Shown here piece after piece: positions 1 to 7,906 of a stretch of DNA of 10,924 bases (positions are counted from its first letter, which is position 1; each line of letters opens with the position of its first letter). The stretch is from Stramenopiles sp. TOSAG23-6 (Eukaryota; Sar). Position numbers and translations under genes: made by a program. The stretch lies in contig LT636285.1 of assembly GCA_900128565.1 (NCBI GenBank), positions 1-10,924 of the forward strand, written 5' to 3'. Below the pieces are notes generated by a model. It was not told the origin of the DNA and made no database searches. It saw only the letters and a list, made by a program, of their open reading frames with translations.

Positions 1-89
1 TATTTTGGAAAAATATTTCAAAAAAAAATCGTTAGGTACAAAATTTCGTACGAAAAATAAATTAGAAATTGAAAAAAAATAAAACATAC
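1..89 (-). repeat. Introner-like repeat copy 1 (intron of the HEAT-like gene, truncated by window edge)
   Basis: Read on the minus strand it starts GTATGTTTTATTTTTTT, carries a palindromic TTTCGTACGAAA core fused to TTGTACCTAACGA, a T tract, AAATATTTTT, and ends CCAAAATA at base 1. The other copies predict that only C-A-T remains outside the window. It interrupts the HEAT-like frame after GTG TAT. It is very close to copy 2 in the MFS gene, although the host genes are unrelated and more than 3 kb apart. Confidence 0.85.
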
Positions 90-1826
90 ATACACTTCTT
101 TGTCCATGATAGACGAGAATAAACATTGAACGGCAATGGAAAAACGCATACGAGAGCATACGCTCTTTACAACTTTACCAATCAATAATTCTCCAATACA
201 ATCATTAAAATGTTCAGTCGCAAGTAATTTTTGTACAAGAAAATTTTTCAAAAACAGTTTTATACTACTCAGAAAGGCTCTCCCAGATTCTTCGCCCTTG
301 AAAAGTAAAGGATCATCAATTGCATCTAAAATGTATGTAGCAAAAAAATCAAAGCTAATGTGATGACAAATTGTACAAGACCTAAGAGTACTGTTCAATA
401 AATACATCATACAAAATTTCTTTACAGTAGGTGTTCTGTGTCGAATTCCTTTTAATAATAAAATTTCTATATAGTTGATTCTATATTCAGAATTTATAAT
501 GTTTTCCTTTTCATATTGTTCAGACACCAAAGTGGCCAACATTGATATTTTTTCCCATGTAGAAGCAATTAAATGCTCATGATTTTCATCAAGTACTTCA
601 TATATGTCCATGAAAATGGTAAAACATTTCATTGTATTGGTTTTCAATGATGAAGAATTACATTCCAACTCATGACACCAAGAATTTGTAATTTGTTGTA
701 ACGTGTATACTGCTCGCTTTTGAGTAATAGAATCGGTTGATACTAAACCTCTTCTTATCGAATTGCATACAAAATTTGACGAAATTGTTCTGTTTTTAGT
801 TGCATTTGGAGTTTTACCTGCACATACACTACTAAATATATCAAAATGTTCAAACACATCAATATTATTTTTGGTTGTATGGTCTATAATAACATGAACA
901 ATAGCACAGATAATACCTGATATTTCATCATTGTTACTACACACACGCCTTCCACTTATACATATATGTTTCCGCGATTCATCTTCAAGTAACGAAAGTT
1001 TGTACCAAATTGTTTCAACACTTCCATCAAATTTCAAGAGCGTAGACAAAAGCGTAACAATAAGGTCTCTTTGAAACGATTTATCGTTTTCACACAAACA
1101 GACTAAATGTATGAAATTTTGAATGAGAGATTTAACTATTGGTTTCATAGATGAAGTAAACCATTTATGACGTGTTTCAAACACAGTATTTAATAGCAGT
1201 GTTGTGACTTGACAAACTGAACGCTTGTCCAAAATAAGACTTGATGTCTTTGCCTTACTGGCGTATGAAGACCACCAAGGATAAGTATTAGAGTTAGGAT
1301 AAGTATTTTTTGTCATATCTTCCGTAGTTTCCCATTTTTTTATGTCTAATCCTAATCCAACTTGAATAAATTCACAAAACATTGCTATATCAATTTTAGA
1401 ATATTGATCAGCATTCTGAATCTCATCTAATTGAATCAAATATTTTATAAAGAGTTTCTCGAATTCTGTAATAAGTAAACTATATAACGACGACAAATCT
1501 TTCGATAATATTGGAGAGGCAACTTCAAGTAAAAAAATTGGTATTGTACCTACTTTACCCTTTGATATTAAAATATCACTTACATAAGTAATAGCAGCAA
1601 TCAAAAGTGATAATTCACTTTCAGATGGTTTGGTCGATTCACACACAATTTGCAATTTGGTTATCAGTAAGGGTAACGTAGAAACTGCTTTTCGGAGTGT
1701 AAGAGCTTGAAATCGTGAACGAAGTATTGCACGGTGAATTATCGAGCGCTCGTTACCACATATAGCTGTATTCACAAGATCAGAGTGTATTTTATACAAC
1801 TCTTTTATGAAATCGAAATCTTGCAT
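90..1826 (-). CDS. HEAT-like repeat protein, N-terminal part; possibly TARBP1/Trm3-type tRNA methyltransferase (partial)
   Basis: This uninterrupted exon encodes 579 residues from an ATG at 1826 (start MQDFDFIKELYK) to a junction just after MDKEVY, where a repeat-family intron begins and runs off the window. The protein is mostly amphipathic and hydrophobic helices with no signal peptide or transmembrane segment, as in HEAT/ARM-type solenoids. Weak hints point to the long N-terminal solenoid of TARBP1 (tRNA Gm18 2'-O-methyltransferase, Trm3 family): a KRAVYTLQQI helix, then IYEVLDENHEHLI with STWEKI, then a helix reading GIRHRTPTVKKFCMMYLL, then an F..ILDAIDDPLLF stretch. In that family the catalytic SPOUT domain is C-terminal and would lie beyond this window, so the identity cannot be confirmed here. 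The coding frame is convincing from its length. The family name is a guess, and any large HEAT-repeat scaffold is an alternative. It is divergent from the ankyrin gene, with 376 bp between their start codons. Confidence 0.75.
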
Positions 1827-2202
1827 TTCATAAATGTTATCTATACACTGTATTTTGTTTAGGAACGTAGAAAAAGGAGTTAGAGCACCAAGAAAATGGT
1901 AAATTTTGAGTACTTAATAGGCTTGTTAATAACAACAGACGCAAAGTACTGCTGCTGACTACAAAGAAAGATTTGATTAGTTAGCACTAAATTTTTCTGG
2001 AAAAATCTGNATTTGGGATTTGATTTCGTGGGCATTTGATTTCGTGGGTGAGAACAAGGTACTATAACCCCAAGGTGAGAAATCGAAATTATACAAAAAA
2101 AAAGGTTGAGGGTACAGTATCCTTTTTTAAAGTTTTTTTTGATCCTTGCGGCTTGTGTATTAACGATATATTAAAAAAGACCGAGGTATAAAACACAGTA
2201 TC
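1827..2202. other. Divergent intergenic region, no gene seen
   Basis: This 376 bp stretch separates the start codons of the HEAT-like and ankyrin genes and probably holds both promoters. It has a 15-bp perfect tandem duplication at 2018-2048, one undetermined base at 2010 and several A/T homopolymers. A TATAAAA at 2187-2193 lies only about 10 bases before the ankyrin ATG, too close to act as a conventional TATA box for that start. I see no RNA gene and no copy of the repeat-intron family. Confidence 0.6.
2018..2048. repeat. 15-bp direct tandem duplication
   Basis: ATTTGATTTCGTGGG occurs at 2018-2032 and again at 2034-2048, separated by a single C. The preceding bases (TTGGG before ATT) partly extend the similarity. 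It lies between two divergent genes next to the N at 2010, so assembly error in this short repeat is possible. Confidence 0.8.
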
Positions 2203-3024
2203 ATGCTAAATTGCTTCTGTTTACTTTTATCATTGGTTACATTTCTATGTTTAGGTGATGCTTTTCCATCACATGAAATAGTTAACGACCTAGTGGGGAA
2301 AATTGATTGGAAAAAGTTAGTAGACGAGGGTATAGATAGAGTAGACCCGGAAACAAAGTTAACTCCACTTCAACTGGCTTCCAAATTTGATTCTATAAAA
2401 GTTGCTCGCGAGTGTATCAAGCATGGTGCTAATATAAATCTAGCGCATTCTAAGACATTGGAAACCCCGTTAATGTATGCTACTCGCGCCGGAAGCGTAC
2501 GAGTACTCAAATACTTCCTAGGCGAAGCTGGGGCGAATCCGACGCTGCGAGATGATGGAGGAAGAACTGCGCTCCATATCGGTGCACTTGGTAATAGTAA
2601 TGCAAATGTAGTAGATATCATACTCGATGGTATAACAGATGATAAATTTTTGGTCAATATTCAAGACAGGCGAGAAAATACGGCTCTTCATCATGCCACT
2701 TACTATGGTTCTGACATAGGATATGTTGAAAACCTAGTTCAACACGGTGCTGACGTCAATATCCCTGATGCAAACGGAAATACAGCCTTGCATTTTTCTG
2801 CAGGTAAAGCTAAAGATAAGGAAACTGCGCTTTTGTTATTGGCAGGATCAGACCCTTCTCAAAGGAATGCTGCTGGAGAAACAGCGTACGATATCGTGAG
2901 CGACCTGAAAAAGTCACTTCAAAAAGGAAAAAATGAAAATCAGTCAATAGTTTCAATGAAATCATTAAATGCTGTTTCACGGCTACTTCTAAACTGGAAT
3001 GGGAAACCTAAAGGTGAACTTTAA
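2203..3024 (+). CDS. Secreted or lumenal ankyrin-repeat protein
   Basis: This single-exon gene of 273 residues begins with a clear signal peptide: MLNC followed by a Leu/Phe/Val-rich core and a likely cleavage near CLGDA|FPS around residue 20. About five ankyrin repeats follow, roughly residues 52-225. They are recognisable from TPLQLAS, TPLMYATRAGSV, GRTALHIGALG, NTALHHATYYGS and NTALHFSAG, with loop elements such as HGANIN, GANP and HGADVN. A degenerate cap (GETAYDI) and a Lys/Ser-rich tail complete it. Ankyrin repeats bind proteins and carry no catalysis, so the partner is unknown. Most ankyrin proteins are cytosolic, which makes the signal peptide notable. The Phe directly after the predicted cleavage recalls the ASAF-type site of bipartite plastid presequences in algae with secondary plastids, but the following residues are acidic and do not look like a transit peptide. 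It ends tail-to-tail with the MFS gene, with 68 bp between stop codons. Confidence 0.88.
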   Translation: MLNCFCLLLSLVTFLCLGDAFPSHEIVNDLVGKIDWKKLVDEGIDRVDPETKLTPLQLASKFDSIKVARECIKHGANINLAHSKTLETPLMYATRAGSVRVLKYFLGEAGANPTLRDDGGRTALHIGALGNSNANVVDIILDGITDDKFLVNIQDRRENTALHHATYYGSDIGYVENLVQHGADVNIPDANGNTALHFSAGKAKDKETALLLLAGSDPSQRNAAGETAYDIVSDLKKSLQKGKNENQSIVSMKSLNAVSRLLLNWNGKPKGEL

Positions 3025-3092
3025 ATATCATTAAATATTAATAATATATTTGTTTTAGAAAAAGATCAATACTGTATTTTTTTTATTCGTGC

Positions 3093-5068
3093 TTATTTTT
3101 TTATAGAATACACTACCACTGTAATAATAAAAAGTAAAAAACTAACAAAAATAAAGGGTAGAGAACCAGGAGGAACATATTGCAACAATCCAGAACTATA
3201 CGGAGCAAACGATGTATTATTTTGATGGTATTTAGCAGTATGTATGACGTCTGTATTGTATGAATGATACATAAACTATTTTATACAATGAATAAGAAAT
3301 GAAAATGTAATATGAATAAAATATTGTAAGTTGTAATTAATGCAAAGTTCACAAATGGCCACCTATGATACCTCCAAAAATACGACCAATTGATGACAAT
3401 GTATTTTGGAAAAATATTTAAAAAAAAATCGTTAGGTACAAAATTTCGTACGAAAAAAAAAAGAAATTCGAAATTAAAAAAATAAAACATACATGCATTT
3501 AGGGAACCAAAAGTTCTTCCTTGTATAGCACGCGGCATTAGCAGTGAACCCATTGCTTTTAATGCAGGTTCGAGTGTTGCTATTGTTGATTTAAATATAA
3601 TAATAAATAATATATGAAGAACTATACAATATTTGTTTAGAGTTCCTACTATTTGTATTTGTGTTTTTTCTATTTTTTCTAGTTGATCATTTGCATCAGG
3701 GTTAGGGTTAGGGGTTTGTAAAAGATGTCTTAAGTTACCATCCATAAAAGAGGCATTTTTATTTCTAAGAGGGTTGGGGTTTACATTATAATGTAAAACA
3801 CTAAATGCTAGCAATCCGGAAAACGCGGATAACAATAAAACTAATAATAAAGTATTGTACTTACCATGAACAAGTTCAACTGCTGGATATGTATTGTGAA
3901 AAAATATTTCACAAATTAAAATTTGTTAGGTACAAAATTTCTTACGAAAAATAAATACATTCGAAATTCATGCTGAAAACATAAACACTGCAATACTCAC
4001 AGTGGAAAGTATTGAGCTCGCCAATAACAACCATGCAAATTCTGTTGCACTCCAACCAAATGCATCTCTTAGCCAAAGAGGCCAAACAACTTTTATAATT
4101 GCAGTGGCTATTGCTTGAATTACCATTGCAATACATATAATAAGAAATGGTACAAGCTGAAACTGAAATGTTGAAGAGTTTGTTCCTTTTTCAGTTTCAA
4201 TTATATCCTTCTTTCTTAATTTGGATTTCGTGTTTTTCAAGGATGGTGATACAACTAAACTTGATGAATCTATTGCATTATGATTTTCATTTGCTTCTTT
4301 TGTTTTGAAAGAGGTTGGAGAATAGTTCAAAATCCCTACTGTATTTTTTATAACTTCACAGGTTGACGACGATTCAACGTCTTCATTAGTTCCATATAAA
4401 GGTCCAACACTTCTGAAGGCTTTACCCCAATATGTCAAAACAAAAAACCCAAAAAAACAAAAAAATGTGCAAACACTCATAGATATACGATATCGTAAAA
4501 GAATGTTGTGTTCTCCACAAACTTGTATTAAACAAAAATCCCATAAAGGATATACTCCACGACCAATTAATCTCAGAGCAGTAATCTGAACAACATACGC
4601 TGATATAATCGCAGATCTATCCTCTCGGGAACTTTGACTAGCTACAAAGCTCATAGTTATTGTCCATAAAGCACTGGAACCTAACCCAATGACAGCAACA
4701 CCAATGTATAAACTATTAATATTGAAAGCAAAACCCCGTATAGCACAACCCACAGCACATAATATAGTTGACAATAAACATGCAAGGTATGCACCATGAA
4801 AATCCATCAACCAGCCATAAAATGGAACAACAAATATTCCTGGAAACTCTCCTACAGATGTTAAATAACCAATATCAGTATCAGTTGCACCCACCTTGTT
4901 GTAGAAGTAAGGTGTCACAGATGAGTGCAAAGAGCCGCCAAATGTTGCAACCCAAATCACTAAGCAGGGTGCAAAAAACTTTGGATCATTCCAGAAAATT
5001 GAAAGAACACGAGATTGAAGAGCAATTGTGGCATATATATAACGCAAAATTACAGACACAAATCTCAT
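3093..5068 (-). CDS. Major facilitator superfamily (MFS) transporter, multi-exon
   Basis: The spliced reading is exon 1 5068-3985, exon 2 3888-3493, exon 3 3398 to about 3354, and a last exon from about 3256 to the TAA at 3093, giving about 560 residues. Exon 1 holds TM1-TM6, a hydrophilic central loop (VESSSTCEV to GTNSS), TM7 (QLVPFLIICIAMVIQ) and TM8 (FAWLLLASSILSTVSIAV). Exon 2 begins by completing Tyr in AVYPAVELVHGKYN and carries TM9, an unusual Asn-Pro-rich loop and TM10. Its end joins exon 3 to give GRTFGSLNALSSIGRIFGG, a typical MFS TM10-TM11 region. The last exon encodes SFAPYSSGLLQYVPPG and a hydrophobic TM12 ending VVVYSIKK. Substrate cannot be told; the family carries sugars, peptides, drugs and other solutes. 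Exons 1-3 are joined across two repeat-family introns. The exon 3/4 boundary is unresolved. The ATG at 5068 gives a cytosolic N terminus, and no upstream in-frame ATG was evident. Confidence 0.82.
3257..3353 (-). other. Inferred intron before the last MFS exon (boundaries uncertain)
   Basis: Exon 3 runs into a TGA at 3351-3349 just after GGIIGGHL, yet 100 bases downstream a frame encodes a clear TM12 and a stop. Two joins keep the frame. One removes 3353-3257, which starts TGTGAACTTTGCATT and ends CATACA, echoing the ends but not the core of the repeat introns. The other removes 3362-3251 as a canonical GT...AG intron. No TACCTAAC motif or long T tract is present. I cannot choose between them. 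Confidence 0.45.
3399..3492 (-). repeat. Introner-like repeat copy 2 (MFS intron)
   Basis: This 94 nt copy reads on the minus strand GTATGTTTTATTTTTTT, then AATTTCGAATTT, TTTCGTACGAAATTTTGTAC, CCTAACGA with a T tract, AAATATTTTTCC and AAAATACAT. Removing it gives AAT GCA T|TG TCA, restoring NALSSIGR. The boundary is ambiguous by one T: 3493-3400 is equivalent. The 3' end has no AG. Confidence 0.9.
3698..3717 (-). repeat. Telomere-like (CCCTAA)n tract inside MFS coding sequence
   Basis: On the plus strand the tract reads AGGGTTAGGGTTAGGGG. In the minus-strand gene it is CCCTAACCCTAACCC, translated as Asn-Pro repeats in the loop between TM9 and TM10. A second, shorter piece (AGGGTTGGGG, 3771-3780) about 55 bp away encodes NPNP in the same loop. 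Confidence 0.7.
3889..3984 (-). repeat. Introner-like repeat copy 3 (MFS intron, starts TT instead of GT)
   Basis: This 96 nt copy reads on the minus strand TTATGTTTTCAGCATG, AATTTCGAATG, TTTTTCGTAAGAAATTTTG, TACCTAAC, then AAATATTTTTTCACAATACAT. The only family-consistent in-frame join is GCA GTG T|AT CCA, giving AVYPAVELVHG. The intron therefore begins TT (or TTT with the one-base shift), where other copies begin GT (TGT). Confidence 0.88.
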
Positions 5069-5330
5069 TTTCCTATCTAAGATTAGATTTAGATTGAATT
5101 ATGATGATTCTGTGAAAACTTGCACAAGAAAAATCGTCCTAATAACAAGAAAAAATGACAGCAAAAAAAATGGTTTGTTCGGTCTGATTAATTTTTTCAG
5201 ATTTCAAAAGTTGGATTTTTCGTGTGGAGGAGCAATTATTTTTGCTCCTGCAGCATATCCGGCCGGAATATTCTCTGTGTGTTCCTGAGTATTCTCCTAA
5301 TATCCGAAGATCGAAATTGGATAAATCGCA
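5069..5330. other. Divergent intergenic region between MFS and membrane coiled-coil genes
   Basis: This 262 bp stretch separates two start codons and must contain both promoters and 5' leaders. Just upstream of the MFS start is a short GATTAGATTTAGATT repeat-like stretch. No conserved box, RNA gene or repeat-intron copy is visible. Confidence 0.5.
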
Positions 5331-6179
5331 ATGTCATCAACAAGTAGTTTGCTTGCAACATCATCCAATCGAACAAAAGAATCAAGTGTAACACCAGTGA
5401 CAGATCGTGCGAAGCAATGGCGTCAAAATAACCTCGCGTCAAAGCGACCAAATTCTCGTTCGAAAGTCCTTTGTTTTGTTCTTCTTGGATGTGCCGTAGC
5501 TGCTTTTATATATGTTGTACATTCTCATATGGACGTAAAGGTCAGATGGAATACTGGAAAGAGAAGGTATCGTAGCTTTCGTCTAGGAAGAAAGATACCT
5601 GGTGACCATGAAGACAAACTTGACGAACAACTCGAAAAGCTCAAAGAATATCTCGACAATAAAATTTCGGATCATGAAGGGCAGTTAAAGAAACACGAGG
5701 AGTCACTCAGCAGTCATGATTCTACTTTAAAGAGTCATGGTGAAAAATTGAGTACACAAAAAGAAACTTGGCAAGAATGGTTGCGCTCTCAAGTTCAACG
5801 TGAAGTTGAAAAATCAAATAAAAAGAAAGGTGAAACATCGACAACTCATGAAGAAGATGTTAAAGCCATGGATGCTGCTGCTGCCAAACATTTTGAACAA
5901 AAAAAGAAGAAACAGGATAATGATGAGGATGAGGATGAAGAAGATTCAGATGATGAACACTGGAAGGATATGGCAGAGTGGTTGAATGAACCAACACAAC
6001 AACAAAAAAGGGAGGAAGAACATACAGATCCATTTGAGCAATTAATGAATAACGTATTTAACGGTGATGCTGGGATTCGCCATTTTACTATGAAAAGTAG
6101 CCCAATTGGGAGCATTGTGATGCGACATTTTAGTCCAATGATGGGTAATACTCATCATATAACTATACCACTCAACTAA
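5331..6179 (+). CDS. Single-pass membrane protein with His/Leu heptad coiled coil and acidic tract
   Basis: This single-exon gene encodes 282 residues and matches no family I recognise. A Ser/Thr-rich, then basic N-terminal tail (residues 1-45, ending RPNSRSK) precedes one hydrophobic segment (about 46-63, VLCFVLLGCAVAAFIYVV). With the positive residues on the N side this suggests a type II signal anchor, with the rest lumenal or extracellular. Residues 115-142 are four 7-residue units of pattern HxxxLxx (HEGQLKK, HEESLSS, HDSTLKS, HGEKLST), followed by a charged helix. A strongly acidic Asp/Glu run sits at about 196-209. The C-terminal third contains a Met- and His-bearing segment (MRHFSPMMGNTHHI) near the end. 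The ATG at 5331 is the first in frame. The next gene lies 473 bp downstream on the same strand. It could be a scaffold or a surface protein; no function is assigned. Confidence 0.85.
   Translation: MSSTSSLLATSSNRTKESSVTPVTDRAKQWRQNNLASKRPNSRSKVLCFVLLGCAVAAFIYVVHSHMDVKVRWNTGKRRYRSFRLGRKIPGDHEDKLDEQLEKLKEYLDNKISDHEGQLKKHEESLSSHDSTLKSHGEKLSTQKETWQEWLRSQVQREVEKSNKKKGETSTTHEEDVKAMDAAAAKHFEQKKKKQDNDEDEDEEDSDDEHWKDMAEWLNEPTQQQKREEEHTDPFEQLMNNVFNGDAGIRHFTMKSSPIGSIVMRHFSPMMGNTHHITIPLN
5673..5756 (+). repeat. Four 21-bp coding units giving HxxxLxx heptads
   Basis: Each unit starts with a His codon (CAT or CAC) and has a Leu codon at the fifth position. Synonymous codons differ between units, so the periodicity is kept at protein level while the DNA copies have diverged. 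A fifth unit (QKETWQE) retains spacing but loses both His and Leu. Confidence 0.75.
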
Positions 6180-6652
6180 AACTCAACTGAAAAGTTGTTT
6201 ATAACTTAATTTTGTTGCCAGTATCAAAAAATGTATATAATACAATTGAACTGAAAGTCTTCCAATAGATTTACTATAGATTTACTTTATCGTACTGTAC
6301 GTGCATAATGTATTCTAATTAGTGAGGGGGGAGAGATCTATAAAACAAAGTAGAAAAAGATGATTTTTTTTTCAATGATTTGGGAAATTAATCAAGTATA
6401 TTTCGTGTTTTTTTATTTTTTGAGATTCTTGAGATTCAGCCGCGACTTCAAGTCAAATTAAATTTCGTAAAGATACACTACCAAACACCATCACCATATA
6501 TTATATAGACCTAGCCAAAACTCAGCTCATTTACAAGTTCATTTGTTCCTTTTTGATCGGGGAAGTAATAGTAGCGCACATTCTATAGTCAAAAATACGT
6601 TTTATAGTGTATTACTTGAGTGTGTTGTCCGAATTTAGTTGTAGAGTACAAA
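6180..6652. other. Intergenic region upstream of the AFG2-like gene
   Basis: This 473 bp AT-rich stretch lies between two plus-strand genes. It holds the 3' end signals of the membrane protein gene and the promoter of the ATPase gene. Visible features are a T-rich run near 6364-6420, a short G-rich run (GAGGGGGGAGAG, near 6323) and an ATATATTATATAG stretch near 6495 that might serve as a TATA-type element. No ORF with coding character, no RNA gene and no repeat-intron copy was seen. Confidence 0.5.
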
Positions 6653-7813
6653 ATGACTTCACGTTGGTGGTACCAGGTTGATGTGGCACGTGGAGGAAAT
6701 CAAATAGTAGCTGATGAAAGCGCTGGAATATTTGAACTACCTGCTGCAGGTGATTATCTTAGAGGTCGTTGTCGTTTGCGCCCATCTTCGTCAAGTAAAA
6801 ACACAATATTAGTTGGTGAAGCTATATTAATACTTCTTCCGGAAACCTCTTCTTTGATTGACAGTGATAGTCATAATAGTATAGGTATTGCGAGTAGTGG
6901 GTGCGGATGGCGTGCTTTTATATGCAGTTCTTGGCCTTGTCGTGATCAAAGTCAGAAAAGTTTGTGTGATGTTACTACAGATGATGGAAATAATTCATCC
7001 TTGTGTTGCAGCTATGTCAGTTCACGTGTTGAACTTTCATTCTCATGGACTAAAGAACTAATACGTATTTGTCCAAATATAGAAACTAATCAAAGTGGGA
7101 TTTGTTGGGGACTAATAAACCCTCCTCCAAACGAAGCAGTTAGTATTGAAATTGAACTTTTCCCTGTTCGACGACAGCAAGCTAGGGCATGGGATAGTGT
7201 CTTGATGTCATCCGTAAAATTTCATTTAATACAAAGTGTACGAAATCTATACATTTGTGTTGGTTCCATTTTGAAATTACCATTTTCACTCCCAGGATAT
7301 TCCAGAGTTGTTCGTGCTTCCAGTGTTTCTGGGGACTCTTCATCGTTTGGTCATATTGAAGTATGTAAAGTAACAGCAACAACAATTGTAACAATAACAG
7401 TTGTGGAAGGAGCCACTGTTAACTCAGAGAATAAAATCAAAACAATAGACTGGAGGACACCACATCCTTTACCTATAAAACTTCGTCGTATTGAGTATAT
7501 AAAAAATAATACAAATACCTGTATTGCTCAAACAAGTGAAACTAATGAAATGAAAAATGCCACAGAGTTACCAGAAAATATTTCTGAATATACAGCAAAA
7601 TTAATTTTATTACACATTTGGCAAAAGTATGCACCGAATAAAGTTGGTACGGTTGATTTTGTACTTCATAAATATAACGGAAAGGAAAAACGATTAGTAA
7701 TTGCTGTAGCCAAAAAGTACAAAATATCTACTGTGGCTCTTTTACAAATATATAATGTTGTTTTAAATAATATGAATATTACCACTACCACTACTACTAC
7801 TAATAATACTAAC

Positions 7814-7861
<48 letters not shown>

Positions 7862-7866
7862 AACAA

Positions 7867-7906
<40 letters not shown>

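Noticed and set aside
2187-2193. TATAAAA as TATA box of the ankyrin gene
   Set aside because: It lies about 10 bases before the ATG. Transcription would start inside the coding sequence, and the signal peptide at this ATG is convincing.
3698-3783. A true chromosome end or telomere
   Set aside because: The tracts are short, degenerate, in frame inside a coding exon and flanked on both sides by ordinary genes.
5846-6115. Minus-strand Ser/Cys-rich frame opposite the membrane protein gene
   Set aside because: It mirrors the acidic GAT/GAG codons on the plus strand (poly-Ser from reverse GAT). The plus frame has a TM segment and heptads, the minus frame has nothing recognisable.
6620-6652. GTG at 6620 as start of the ATPase, adding 11 residues
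   Set aside because: A eukaryotic gene is expected to start with ATG; ATG 6653 is the first in frame and begins a plausible N domain.
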